DNA of 64,000 nucleotides from Helicobacter cetorum MIT 99-5656 (GTDB lineage Bacteria; Campylobacterota; Campylobacteria; Campylobacterales; Helicobacteraceae): NCBI RefSeq assembly GCF_000259275.1, contig NC_017735.1, positions 744,001 to 808,000 of the forward strand, read 5' to 3'. Shown piece by piece: positions 40,433 to 49,152 of this stretch (position 1 is its first letter; each line of letters starts with the position of its first letter). The notes under the pieces were generated by a model. It saw only the letters and a program-made list of their open reading frames with translations, ran no database searches and was not told where the DNA came from. The position numbers and the translations under genes were made by a program.

Positions 40433-40458
40433 TTGAGTAAGAGACCCTTTTTCAAATC

Positions 40459-41178
40459 TCAAAACAAAATATACAGCGCGGCATAGAATGAAACGCCACG
40501 CTTAAGTTTTTCTTGATAATCATAATGTCTATCTTTTTCCCTATATTTTAAGAATGGGGTCTCTGACATAGGAATCTTAGCTCCAACTTCTAAGCCAATA
40601 TGCTTAATCATCACACTACGCACACCCACATTAAACATCCAATCAAAATGTGTTTTTTCAAAATCCGTCTGCAAAGCCCCTACAACGCTATTTAATTGCT
40701 GATTTTTGGCACTCCAAACTTCTCCTCCAATAGCCACACCCCCAAAAGCACCCAAATTAAAATAGCTAAAATTGATAATATTAACCAACAAGTCTATGCC
40801 TGCACCATAACCATAACGATTAAAGCTACTGGACCTTGAATAATTTTTGGCATATTGACCTATCTCAACACTACCAAGATCGGCTTTCGCCCAGTCAAAA
40901 AAGCCGTAATAACGCAAACCTACCCAGCCTTTTAATCCAAAGAGTTGGTTGTAACCTATGCGTGCACCAAAGCCTTGCAAGGTGGAATGGCGTTTGGTAA
41001 TTAAGTCATCAAAGCCATTAGACACGCTAGAACGATACTCTTTCATGGTGCCGTTTAATGAAGCTTTCCCTAAATCATAAGTTGCACCAAGGAAAAAGGC
41101 ACTCTTCTCAGCTTGTGCAACCTGAAATCCCAAAAATAATAAAAAACTTGTTTTTAATAGCGTATTGATTTTCTTCAT
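40459..41178 (-). CDS. Outer-membrane protein, Hop/Hor-related family
   Basis: A 239-residue outer-membrane protein with a signal peptide (cleavage near QVAQA-EKS). The FFLGATYDLGKASL start, the GFGARIGYNQLFGLKGWVGLRYYGFFDW strand region and the alternating C-terminal strands ending SFYAALYILF match the Helicobacter Hop/Hor C-terminal barrel. It is small, so Hor-like rather than an adhesin with a large extracellular domain. It has an AAGGATTAAT ribosome site. Confidence 0.82.
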   Translation of the reverse strand: MKKINTLLKTSFLLFLGFQVAQAEKSAFFLGATYDLGKASLNGTMKEYRSSVSNGFDDLITKRHSTLQGFGARIGYNQLFGLKGWVGLRYYGFFDWAKADLGSVEIGQYAKNYSRSSSFNRYGYGAGIDLLVNIINFSYFNLGAFGGVAIGGEVWSAKNQQLNSVVGALQTDFEKTHFDWMFNVGVRSVMIKHIGLEVGAKIPMSETPFLKYREKDRHYDYQEKLKRGVSFYAALYILF

Positions 41179-41283
41179 ATTAATCCTTTATTAAAAAAAT
41201 AGTGTCTAAAACGACTCTGTAGTGTAGGGCAAAAAACCTTAAAATAAACTTTGATAAAATAATATATGCGTTAAATCAATATT

Positions 41284-41931
41284 CTAATAACCATGTCTTT
41301 TCAAGCGTTTCACCAAATAATCCCCACCGCTTTGAATGACTTGAACCAAAACAATAATAACCACTACCGCATAAAAAAGCACATCACCCCTATAAGTTTG
41401 ATAACCAATCCTAATAGCTAAATCCCCTAAGCCCCCAGCTCCTAAAGCTCCAGCCATAGCCGAATAACCTATTAAAGAAATTAAAGTGATAGTGATGTTA
41501 TTTACTAAAGAAGGCAAGCTCTCTAAAAGCATCATTTTAATCACTTGAAAATTAGACGCCCCTAAACTTAAAGTAGTTTCAATCTTGCCATGCCCCACTT
41601 CCATTAAAGAATTTTCAAAAAGTTTGGCGACAAAAGGAATGGCTGAAATAGCTAAAGGAATAATACTCGCACTTGAGCCAATGCTTGTGCCAATAATGAA
41701 GCGAGATAAAGGTAAAAGCAAAATAATAAGAATGATAAAAGGAAAAGAGCGAGTCACATTAATGAGTGTGTCTAAAACCTTATGCAAAAGAGGTTTGTTT
41801 AGCAAATGCCCCTTCTTACTCACCAATAATAAAACCCCCAAAGGCAAACCAAAAAGCACGGCTAAAAAACTCGCCACAAACACCATATAAAGTGTTTCTA
41901 GAGTGGCTTGAAATAACATTTGAGTTATCAT
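41284..41931 (-). CDS. metI: Methionine ABC transporter permease MetI
   Basis: Inner-membrane permease of the D/L-methionine importer. It is 215 residues with five predicted spans and the EAA loop (ENSLMEVGHGKIETTLSLGASNFQ) that contacts the ATPase. It follows metN by 4 bases in the same direction. The binding protein MetQ is encoded about 9 kb away (51363-52169) rather than beside it. Confidence 0.92.
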   Translation of the reverse strand: MITQMLFQATLETLYMVFVASFLAVLFGLPLGVLLLVSKKGHLLNKPLLHKVLDTLINVTRSFPFIILIILLLPLSRFIIGTSIGSSASIIPLAISAIPFVAKLFENSLMEVGHGKIETTLSLGASNFQVIKMMLLESLPSLVNNITITLISLIGYSAMAGALGAGGLGDLAIRIGYQTYRGDVLFYAVVVIIVLVQVIQSGGDYLVKRLKRHGY

Positions 41932-41935
41932 ATTC

Positions 41936-42919
41936 TCAATCCTTTATCTTTTCAACTTTTAGCCCTAAAGAATCTAAATACTCTAAAGCCCCTTGTATTT
42001 CCATAGCACTACCTAAAAACCGCACCACCAAATACCCTATATCTTTGGTTGTAAGCTCTTCAATATTGCCAGAAATAATGCTCACATCTATTTTAAAACG
42101 CTTAATCAAATTAGAAATAATAGGCTCATCTAAATGCTCTCCTAAAAATACAATGCGATAAATGTCTTGTGATTTTTTATCTACATGCTCATTTCCCACG
42201 CCAAGCAACTCTTTAGTTACGGCGTGTTTTGGGTTAGCAAAAATTTCTTCTACCGCACCTTTTTCTACGATTTTTCCGCCACTCATCACACACATCTGAT
42301 TGCACAATTCTTTAACCACTTCAATATGGTGCGTAATAAAAACAATGCTTAAATCAAGCTTTTTTTGAATATCCTTTAAAAGCATCAAAATAGAATGCGT
42401 GGTTCTTGGGTCAAGGGCCGAAGTGGCTTCATCACAAAGTAGCAAACTAGGGCAATTAGCCAAACTTCTTGCAATAGCTACTCGCTGTTGCTGCCCACCG
42501 CTCAATTCTTTAGGATAAAAATGGGCTTTATCTTTTAGTCCCACTAATTCTAATAATTCATACACTCTTGATTTAATCTCTGTTTTTTTCCATTGAGCGA
42601 TTTCTAGAGCAAACGCAACATTCTCAAACACATTTTTAGCACTCAATAAATTGAAATGCTGAAAAATCATGCCTATTTTTTGGCGGGCCATTTGCAATTC
42701 TTTGGGCTTTAAACTCAATAGATTGACTCCATTGACTAAAACTTCGCCAGAACTGGGGCGTTCTAAACAATTGATTAAACGAATGAGCGTGGACTTCCCC
42801 GCCCCTGAATAGCCTATCACGCCTAAAACACCGCCTTTTTCAAGCTCTAAATTTACACCTTTTAAAGCATGAAATCCATTTTCATAAATCTTCTCAATAT
42901 TTTTTAATTCTACTATCAT
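41936..42919 (-). CDS. metN: Methionine ABC transporter ATP-binding protein MetN
   Basis: ATPase of the MetNIQ importer, 327 residues. Visible motifs are Walker A GYSGAGKST, the ABC signature LSGGQQQR, Walker B LLLCDEATSALD and the switch His in VFITHH. A C-terminal NIL domain (last about 80 residues) provides methionine-dependent inhibition in this family. It is co-transcribed with metI. Confidence 0.94.
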   Translation of the reverse strand: MIVELKNIEKIYENGFHALKGVNLELEKGGVLGVIGYSGAGKSTLIRLINCLERPSSGEVLVNGVNLLSLKPKELQMARQKIGMIFQHFNLLSAKNVFENVAFALEIAQWKKTEIKSRVYELLELVGLKDKAHFYPKELSGGQQQRVAIARSLANCPSLLLCDEATSALDPRTTHSILMLLKDIQKKLDLSIVFITHHIEVVKELCNQMCVMSGGKIVEKGAVEEIFANPKHAVTKELLGVGNEHVDKKSQDIYRIVFLGEHLDEPIISNLIKRFKIDVSIISGNIEELTTKDIGYLVVRFLGSAMEIQGALEYLDSLGLKVEKIKD

Positions 42920-42942
42920 ATTTATTTGACTTTACACTTTAT

Positions 42943-43215
42943 TTACTTTGACATTTGTGCGTCATTTTCTACGCTATTAAGCCACAAAAACACTTGCACC
43001 ACGCTTTCATACAATTCTTCTGGTATCGCACTATCTAATTCCACCTTTAAAAGCGAATCTACTAGCACAGGATTAGAAAATAACGCTATATCGTATTCTT
43101 TAGCTTTTTGAATAATCCTTTTAGCCACTTCGCCTACCCCACTTGCTACCACTTTTGGGGCATGATCTTGCCCCATATTATAGGCTAGAGCGGCGGCTTT
43201 TAGGGTCTTATTCAT
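42943..43215 (-). CDS. flhX: FlhX, FlhB C-terminal-domain homologue
   Basis: A 90-residue soluble protein resembling only the extreme C-terminal cytoplasmic part of the flagellar export switch FlhB: KAAALAYNMGQDHAPKVVASGVGEVAKRIIQKAKEY followed by NPVLVDSLLK and PEELYESVVQVFLWL. It lacks the membrane domain and NPTH cleavage site of FlhB. The matching H. pylori gene HP1575 (FlhX) can partly replace the FlhB C-terminus. It lies between ribE and metN on the minus strand, directly after ribE, not in a flagellar operon. Confidence 0.85.
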   Translation of the reverse strand: MNKTLKAAALAYNMGQDHAPKVVASGVGEVAKRIIQKAKEYDIALFSNPVLVDSLLKVELDSAIPEELYESVVQVFLWLNSVENDAQMSK

Positions 43216-43830
43216 TCAATATCCTAAGGTTAAAGCATCTGATTCTTCCCAAGAAAGGGCTAATTTATTGTGGCGTTTTAACAAGCTTGCGACACTGCGA
43301 ACTAACAAATCGGTTTCAATATTTACACGCCTTTTAAGTTTGTAAGTTTTAAAAAGGGTATTCTCTAAGGTATAAGAGATAATTGTCAACCAAAACCCCT
43401 TTTCTTCAACCTTACTCAAAGTTAAACTCACCCCATCAATAGCGATAGAGCCTTGCTCAATGCATAACAAAAGCGTTTCTTTAGAAGCACTGATAAAAAA
43501 ATCCACTTGATTAGCATTTTGAATGATATTCTCAACAACCCCTATAGCATCAATATGCCCTTGCACAAAATGCCCATCTAAGCTAGCGTTAGCTTTTAGA
43601 GCTGGCTCAATATGGACTAAATCCTTGTAATTCTCTAATGCCACGCTCATTTGGGTTTTTTGACTTAGCTCTACGCTAAAATGCTTAGCGGTGCTTTCTA
43701 TAGCCGTCAAACACGCTCCATTAATGGCAATGCTATCGCCAAGCTTTGGATTCAAATCGCTTTCAATCGTTAAAACATTATTTTGAAAACTCTTTACTTT
43801 AGCTATTTGAGTGATTAATCCGCTAAACAT
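43216..43830 (-). CDS. ribE: Riboflavin synthase alpha chain
   Basis: Dismutates two 6,7-dimethyl-8-ribityllumazine molecules into riboflavin and its precursor. The 204-residue protein has two internal lumazine-binding repeats, each with a GDSIAINGACLT or GSIAIDGVSLTL motif, and the GHFVQGHIDAIG sequence. The N-terminus MFSGLI is the family hallmark. It directly precedes flhX and is divergent from tatD. Confidence 0.94.
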   Translation of the reverse strand: MFSGLITQIAKVKSFQNNVLTIESDLNPKLGDSIAINGACLTAIESTAKHFSVELSQKTQMSVALENYKDLVHIEPALKANASLDGHFVQGHIDAIGVVENIIQNANQVDFFISASKETLLLCIEQGSIAIDGVSLTLSKVEEKGFWLTIISYTLENTLFKTYKLKRRVNIETDLLVRSVASLLKRHNKLALSWEESDALTLGY

Positions 43831-43917
43831 AATTGATTGTTGCTTTCCTTATGTTAAAATGCCCCCTTATTGTAACATAATTAAACCCCTAAATAAAACC
43901 CACAAATTAGGATAAAA

Positions 43918-44682
43918 ATGTTTGTAGATACGCATTGTCATTTAGACCACAAGGATTATGAGAACGATTTAGAACAAGTCTTACAGGACGCTTTAAATTG
44001 CGGTGTTTCTAGGTGTGTCATTCCTGGTGCAGATATGAAAGATTTAAACAGAGCCATAGAAATTAGCGAAAAATATGAAGGCGTGTTTTTTGCCATAGGA
44101 GCTCATCCCTATGATGTTAGTAGCTTTGATAAAAGCTTGTTTGAAAAATTTGTTACACACAAAAAATGTGTTGCAATAGGCGAGTGCGGACTAGATTACT
44201 ACCGCTTGCTTGAATTAAATGAGCGAGAGACTTATAAAAACAAGCAACAAGAAATCTTTATCAAACAAATTGAATTTTCTATTGAACATCACAAGCCTTT
44301 GATTATTCACATTAGAGAAGCGAGTTTTGATAGCTTAGAGATTTTAAAAAGCTATCCTAAGGCTTTTGGAGTGTTGCATTGCTTTAACGCTGATAGCATG
44401 CTCTTAGAATTGAATGAACGCTTTTATTATGGAATAGGGGGGGTTAGCACTTTTAAAAACGCCAAAAAACTCATAGAAATTCTGCCTAAAATCCCTAAAA
44501 ATAGGCTTGTCTTAGAGACTGATTCACCTTATTTAACCCCACACCCTTTTAGAGGCACAAGAAATAGTCCTACCTATATCCCTTTAATCGCTCAAAAAAT
44601 TGCCGAAATACTTAGCATAGAAATTGAAGAGCTTACCCATTTAAGCACCTATAACGCTCAAAAGCTCTTCAGCTTGCCCTAA
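43918..44682 (+). CDS. tatD: TatD-family metal-dependent DNase
   Basis: Hydrolase of the amidohydrolase superfamily. The 254-residue protein starts MFVDTHCHLDH (metal-binding HxH), then has IGECGLDYYR, PLIIHIREA, VLHCFN and LETDSPYLTP, the set of metal-ligand motifs of TatD 3-prime exonucleases. All expected ligands are present. Standard length; precedes the envelope gene run. Confidence 0.93.
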   Translation: MFVDTHCHLDHKDYENDLEQVLQDALNCGVSRCVIPGADMKDLNRAIEISEKYEGVFFAIGAHPYDVSSFDKSLFEKFVTHKKCVAIGECGLDYYRLLELNERETYKNKQQEIFIKQIEFSIEHHKPLIIHIREASFDSLEILKSYPKAFGVLHCFNADSMLLELNERFYYGIGGVSTFKNAKKLIEILPKIPKNRLVLETDSPYLTPHPFRGTRNSPTYIPLIAQKIAEILSIEIEELTHLSTYNAQKLFSLP

Positions 44683-44720
44683 AAGAAAGGGCTGTTTGTA
44701 AAAGTATCATAAAGTTTAGC

Positions 44721-44726
44721 TATAAT
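44721..44726 (+). promoter_or_regulatory. -10 box of the mltD-to-mrdA run
   Basis: TATAAT in TTTAGCTATAATCAAGG, 78 bases before mltD. The nine genes from mltD to mrdA are packed with overlaps or tiny gaps, so this may drive much of the cluster. Confidence 0.5.
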
Positions 44727-44803
44727 CAAGGCTACTTTTTAAAAAGCTCTTGTGCTATAACTAAGAACAATAAATTACACCATAGGATTTTGTATCAAAA
44801 AGA

Positions 44804-45910
44804 ATGAAGTGTTTTAATAAGAAGTGGTTTTTTTCTCTTGTTGCTAGTATGCTTGTTTTCATTACTTTGGGGCATTCTAAAATAGCCTTTGAGTCTGGTA
44901 TAGACACTAAGACTTTAGAAGCCTTTGGAGTGAATGCGAGCTTTTTGTCTCAAATGCCAAACGCTCTAAAAAACATGGACGAAGAGCAAGAATGGCAAAA
45001 ATTAGTTCAAAAATTTGACGCTAATTATCGGTTTATCCCCATTATTAAGAGCATGTTAAGAGAGGCTAATGTGCCACAAGAATTTTTGTTTTTAGCGATG
45101 GCTGAGTCTCGGTTTTCAACAAGGGCTTATAGCCATAAAAAAGCGGTAGGAATTTGGCAATTCATGCCAAGCACCGCTAAAGAATTACACCTTAAGGTCA
45201 ACCACTACATTGATGAGAGAAGAGACCCTATTAAAAGCACCAAAGCTGCCATCACTTACTTGAAAAGATTATATAAGCAAACCGGCGAATGGTATTTAGT
45301 GGCTATGGCGTATAATTACGGCTTACGCAAGGTTCAAAACGCTATTAAAAACGCTAAAAGTTCAGATATTAAAGTCCTACTAGATGAAGATAAAAAATAT
45401 TTGCCTAGAGAGACACGCAATTATATCCGCTTGATTTTAAGCTTAGCATTGAAATTCAACAACCTAGACAATCTCAGAAACAAGGAGTATTTACTCAATC
45501 GTGGGGCAAGGGTGAGCTTAGTGGGTATCCAACTTAAAAGACACACTTCCTTAGCCCAAGTCGCTAAAAATCTACACCTACCCCTAAGCACCCTAAAATC
45601 TTACAACCATCAATTCCGCTACAACTACTTACCTTCTAAAGCCCCTACTTACACAGTTTATATTCCTTATGAAAAACTCGCCCTGTTTAAACAGCGGCAA
45701 TTCAAACAAGCAAGATGGGTTGAAACAAATCCGAAAAACCCTTTTATCACCCATGTAGTCCTACCTAAAGAGACCCTATTTTCCATTGCCAAACGCTATC
45801 AGGTCAGTATCTCAAGCATTCAACTAGCGAATAATCTTAAAAGTTCTAATATTCTTATCCACCAACGCCTATTAATTCCTGTTAATAGAAAGTTGCTCGC
45901 CATAAGGTAG
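44804..45910 (+). CDS. mltD: Membrane-bound lytic murein transglycosylase MltD-like
   Basis: Cleaves peptidoglycan glycan strands to anhydro-muropeptides in the periplasm. It is 368 residues. It has a signal peptide (ends TLGHS) and an SLT domain with catalytic Glu in AMAESRFSTRAYSHKKAVGIWQFMPST. Further motifs are AYNYG and RNYIRLILS. A C-terminal LysM domain (FITHVVLPKETLFSIAKRYQVSISSIQLANNL) binds the wall. It lacks a lipobox Cys. Confidence 0.92.
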   Translation: MKCFNKKWFFSLVASMLVFITLGHSKIAFESGIDTKTLEAFGVNASFLSQMPNALKNMDEEQEWQKLVQKFDANYRFIPIIKSMLREANVPQEFLFLAMAESRFSTRAYSHKKAVGIWQFMPSTAKELHLKVNHYIDERRDPIKSTKAAITYLKRLYKQTGEWYLVAMAYNYGLRKVQNAIKNAKSSDIKVLLDEDKKYLPRETRNYIRLILSLALKFNNLDNLRNKEYLLNRGARVSLVGIQLKRHTSLAQVAKNLHLPLSTLKSYNHQFRYNYLPSKAPTYTVYIPYEKLALFKQRQFKQARWVETNPKNPFITHVVLPKETLFSIAKRYQVSISSIQLANNLKSSNILIHQRLLIPVNRKLLAIR

Positions 45911-45914
45911 TTTG

Positions 45915-46877
45915 ATGTATTTGGCCTTAAAGATTTGCTTTCTAAGCCTTATGCTTTTCATCAGTGCTTGTGCCACCAAAAAAGAGAATGTGGCTACAAA
46001 AAATTTATCTTATAAGCACGAGAGCTTACGAGCTTATGAAAATGCTAAAGATTATGACCCTAAAACTAAAACAGCAACCTACAAACGCAATTTCTTTGAA
46101 CGCCATTTCAAACACCAAAAAACCCCACAAGAAGCCCCACAAAATAGCGGCACAACAAACCAAACCCTAGATAACGGCATGCGTGATTCTAGTGCCATTC
46201 AGAGAGCCACCATGCGGCCTTATCAAGTGGGGGGTAAGTGGTATTACCCTACTAAGGTGGATTTGGGCGAAACTTTTGATGGGGTTGCAAGCTGGTATGG
46301 TCCAAACTTCCATGCAAAAAAAACCAGTAATGGCGAAATCTACAACATGTATGCCCACACTGCCGCTCATAAAACCTTGCCCATGAATACCATTGTCAAA
46401 GTGATTAACAAAGAAAATAATCTAAGCACTATCGTGCGTATTAATGATAGAGGGCCTTTTGTAAATAATCGCATTATTGATTTATCTAATGTGGCCGCCA
46501 GAGATATTGACATGGTTAAAAAAGGCACGGCTAATGTGCGTTTGGTTATCTTGGGCTTTGGTGGGGTCATTTCTAAACAATATGAACAAACCTTTAACGC
46601 TCATTCTTCAAAAACTTTGCAAAAGGAATTTAAAATCGGCGAAAGTCAAAAAAGCGTGAGTGGGGGAAGATTTTCCTTACAAATGGGAGCCTTTAGAAAC
46701 CAGTTAGGGGCTAGAACTCTAGCGGACAAGTTAGAAAAGCAGAGTAAAAATTATAGCGTTAAAGTGGTTTTAAAGAATGATTTGTATAAAGTCCTAGTTC
46801 AGGGATTTCAAAGCGAAGAAGAAGCAAGGGATTTTATGAAAAACCATAACCAAAATGCGATTTTAATAAGAGAATGA
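45915..46877 (+). CDS. rlpA: RlpA family septal lipoprotein with SPOR domain
   Basis: Rare lipoprotein A type protein. A signal peptide with lipobox SACA is followed by a linker and the double-psi beta-barrel domain (ASWYGPNFHAKKTSNGEIYNMYAHTAAHKTLP, VRINDRGPFVNNRIIDLS) with the conserved catalytic Asp. A C-terminal SPOR domain (FSLQMGAFRNQLGARTLADKL) binds denuded septal peptidoglycan. It is 320 residues from ATG 45915; TTG 45912 is the alternative. It starts 4 bases after mltD, so the two wall enzymes are coupled. Confidence 0.92.
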   Translation: MYLALKICFLSLMLFISACATKKENVATKNLSYKHESLRAYENAKDYDPKTKTATYKRNFFERHFKHQKTPQEAPQNSGTTNQTLDNGMRDSSAIQRATMRPYQVGGKWYYPTKVDLGETFDGVASWYGPNFHAKKTSNGEIYNMYAHTAAHKTLPMNTIVKVINKENNLSTIVRINDRGPFVNNRIIDLSNVAARDIDMVKKGTANVRLVILGFGGVISKQYEQTFNAHSSKTLQKEFKIGESQKSVSGGRFSLQMGAFRNQLGARTLADKLEKQSKNYSVKVVLKNDLYKVLVQGFQSEEEARDFMKNHNQNAILIRE

Positions 46878-47368
46878 TTAAGTTACTGCTTTTAGATGTG
46901 GATGGCACGCTCACTGATGGGGCGTTGTATTTTGATGAAAGCTTGCGAGAAATCAAAGCTTTTAATGTCAAAGATGGGCTTGGTATGGTAGTATGGAAGC
47001 AATTGAAAAAAGAAATCGCCATTATTACCGGAAGGACTTCAGCTATCGTGAAAAAACGCATGGAAGATTTAGGCATTCAACATGTTTTTATGGGGGTCAA
47101 AAATAAAGGCGTTATTGTGGAGCAACTCAAAAAAGATTTGAAGTTAAGCACGCAAGAAATCGCATGTGTAGGTGATGATTATAATGATTTGGGCATGTTT
47201 AAAGCATGTGCGTTAAGTTTTGCCCCTTTTGATGCACACCCTATTGTCAAAAAAAAAGCTAGTAAGGTGCTACAAAACTTAGGGGGCAAGGGAGCTGTGA
47301 GAGAAGCGATTGATTATCTCTTAGAATTAGAAGGCTTACACGATGAAGCTCTTAGGCTTTACCTCTAA
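46874..47368 (+). CDS. kdsC: KDO-8-phosphate phosphatase KdsC
   Basis: HAD-superfamily phosphatase that makes free KDO for LPS inner core. The 164-residue protein has DVDGTLTDG (nucleophile and acid/base Asp), ITGRTSAIV and GDDYNDLGMF (metal-binding) motifs. It has no cap domain, as expected for this C0 HAD type. ATGA overlap with rlpA and a 26-base overlap with lptC. Confidence 0.93.
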   Translation: MIKLLLLDVDGTLTDGALYFDESLREIKAFNVKDGLGMVVWKQLKKEIAIITGRTSAIVKKRMEDLGIQHVFMGVKNKGVIVEQLKKDLKLSTQEIACVGDDYNDLGMFKACALSFAPFDAHPIVKKKASKVLQNLGGKGAVREAIDYLLELEGLHDEALRLYL

Positions 47369-47936
47369 TAGTGTTTTAAATTTCTTCATCATCTTATCTG
47401 TTATTACCATAGGGCTTGTCTTTTTCTTTTTACACTCTCAGCCTACAGATATTGTTTCTAAAGAAAACATTCCTAAAATTGAATTAGAAAATTTTAAAGC
47501 CTTTCAAATGAGCGAACAAATCATTGATTTGTCTATAGAAGGCAAAAAGGCTCTGCAATATGATGATTATGAAATCTTTTTTGATTCTAAAATCAGTCGT
47601 TATGATGAAAATACCATTGAAAGTGTCAAATCGCCCAAAGCTAAACGACAACAAGATTTATACTTCTTTCCTAAGGGAGTAACTTATACAAGAAGCGATA
47701 ATTCTAGTTTTTGGAGTGAAACAGGAATCTATAACCATAAAGAGCAAAGTTTTAGGGGGCAAGGTAATTTTATCCTTACTTCAAATGAAGGGGAAGTGAA
47801 GGGATTTGATATTTTCTATTCGCATGCTTTAGAAATCATTGAAGCTAAGAGCATTCAAGCTTATTTACGAATAGATGAAATCAAAGAAAGCCAGCAAAAA
47901 AACAAGAAGCGACCTACTTTAAAAGAGAGGATTTAA
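47343..47936 (+). CDS. lptC: LPS export protein LptC-like
   Basis: Bitopic inner-membrane protein that receives LPS from LptBFG and hands it to LptA. It is 197 residues with one N-terminal span (about residues 12-30) and a periplasmic beta-jellyroll (LPTTPVKYTR-less sequence; SIEGKKALQYDDYEIFFDSKISRYDE). Identification rests mainly on context between kdsC and lptA and on fold pattern. Its ATG lies 26 bases inside kdsC. Confidence 0.82.
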   Translation: MKLLGFTSNSVLNFFIILSVITIGLVFFFLHSQPTDIVSKENIPKIELENFKAFQMSEQIIDLSIEGKKALQYDDYEIFFDSKISRYDENTIESVKSPKAKRQQDLYFFPKGVTYTRSDNSSFWSETGIYNHKEQSFRGQGNFILTSNEGEVKGFDIFYSHALEIIEAKSIQAYLRIDEIKESQQKNKKRPTLKERI

Positions 47937-48499
47937 TGCGTTTTTTATGGTGTTGCTTAGTTTTTATGAGTTGCTTTAGTATGAGTGCTAAAAATATCCA
48001 TGACAAAGGATTGAAAAAAGAAGCCAAAAGGGAACTTTTAGAAATTACAGGCAATCAGTTTGTGGCGAATGACAAAACTAAAACCGCCATCATTCAGGGT
48101 AATGTGCAAATTAAAAAAGGAAAAGACAGATTATTTGCGGATAAGGTCAGTGTTTTTTTGAATGATAAACGCAAGCCTGAACGCTATGAAGCTACAGGAA
48201 ACACACGCTTTAACATCTTTACAGAAGATAATCGTGAAATTAGCGGGAGTGCTAACAAACTCATCTACAACGCCTTGAATGGGGAATACAGATTGCTACA
48301 AAATGCTGTGGTTAAGGAAGTAGGAAAATCTAATGTGATAACCGGCGATGAAATCATTCTCAATAAAACTAAGGGCTATGCTGATGTGCTAGGAAGCACA
48401 AAACGCCCCGCTAAATTTGTATTTGATATGGAAGATATTAATGAAGAAAACCGCAAAGCCAAGCAAAAAACTCAAAAACCTAAGCAAGAGAAACCTTAA
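47936..48499 (+). CDS. lptA: LPS transport periplasmic protein LptA
   Basis: Periplasmic bridge for LPS transport to LptD. The 187-residue protein has a signal peptide (ends SMSA) and an OstA-type jellyroll (ITGNQFVANDKTKTAIIQGNVQIKKGKDRLFADKVSVFL, YEATGNTRFNI, SANKLIYN). The C-terminal tail is Lys/Gln-rich. One-base overlaps with lptC and engB indicate coupled translation. Confidence 0.9.
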   Translation: MRFLWCCLVFMSCFSMSAKNIHDKGLKKEAKRELLEITGNQFVANDKTKTAIIQGNVQIKKGKDRLFADKVSVFLNDKRKPERYEATGNTRFNIFTEDNREISGSANKLIYNALNGEYRLLQNAVVKEVGKSNVITGDEIILNKTKGYADVLGSTKRPAKFVFDMEDINEENRKAKQKTQKPKQEKP

Positions 48500-49152
48500 T
48501 GATTGCCATTAAAGACGCTCATTTTGTAACTTCTTCCAGCAAACTTTCAGAATGCCCCGCCAGCTTAACTTCTGAAATGGTTGTTTTGGGGCGTAGCAAT
48601 GTGGGAAAAAGCACTTTTATTAACACTCTATTAGGAAAAAATCTAGCTAAAAGTTCAGCGACCCCCGGAAAAACTCGTTTAGCGAATTTCTTCTCCACCA
48701 CTTGGGAAGACAAAGAAAATGCTCTGACAACGACCTTTAATGTGATTGATTTGCCCGGATTTGGCTATGCAAAAGTTTCTAAAAGTTTGAAAAAAGAATG
48801 GGAAGGGTTTTTATGGGAATTATTGAGCGCTAGAGTTTCCATTAAACTTTTTATCCATTTGATTGATGCACGCCATTTAGGTTTAGCCATTGATAGGAAT
48901 GCAAAAGAAAATATTCAAGCCCTTTTGAGACCCGACCAGGCTTATCTCTCTCTTTTTACCAAATTTGACAAGCTCAACAAGAACGAGCAACACCGCCTTT
49001 TTATGAATGCCCCTAAACCCTTTTTAATCAACGCCAGCCACTTCCACGCTCTTTCTTTGAAATATCCAAACCTTGAAGTCGTGCGTCAAACCCTTTTGAA
49101 ATACTTGCTCACCAATCTCTCACAAGCCACAAAGTCATGCACCCTTCTTTAA
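48499..49152 (+). CDS. engB: Ribosome-biogenesis GTPase EngB/YsxC
   Basis: Essential TrmE-Era class GTPase involved in 50S assembly. The 217-residue protein has G1 GRSNVGKST, G2 in SATPGKTR, G3 DLPGFGYAKV, G4 TKFDKLNK and G5 NASH regions, all in the expected order. It starts on the last base of lptA and overlaps the next gene by 16 bases. Confidence 0.95.
   Translation: MIAIKDAHFVTSSSKLSECPASLTSEMVVLGRSNVGKSTFINTLLGKNLAKSSATPGKTRLANFFSTTWEDKENALTTTFNVIDLPGFGYAKVSKSLKKEWEGFLWELLSARVSIKLFIHLIDARHLGLAIDRNAKENIQALLRPDQAYLSLFTKFDKLNKNEQHRLFMNAPKPFLINASHFHALSLKYPNLEVVRQTLLKYLLTNLSQATKSCTLL

Larger units (their letters stand above)
39788..40458. other. 670-bp non-coding region between outer-membrane protein genes
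   Basis: AT-rich and without a credible ORF on either strand. It contains a short dyad (39824-39839) upstream of the Hof gene, a 15-base direct repeat TTTAAAAATTCTTTT at 39947-39961 and 39992-40006, and an 11-bp inverted repeat near 40376-40432 after the Hor gene. ATTCGCACTT also occurs twice, 30 bases apart, at 39780 and 39810. Confidence 0.5.
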
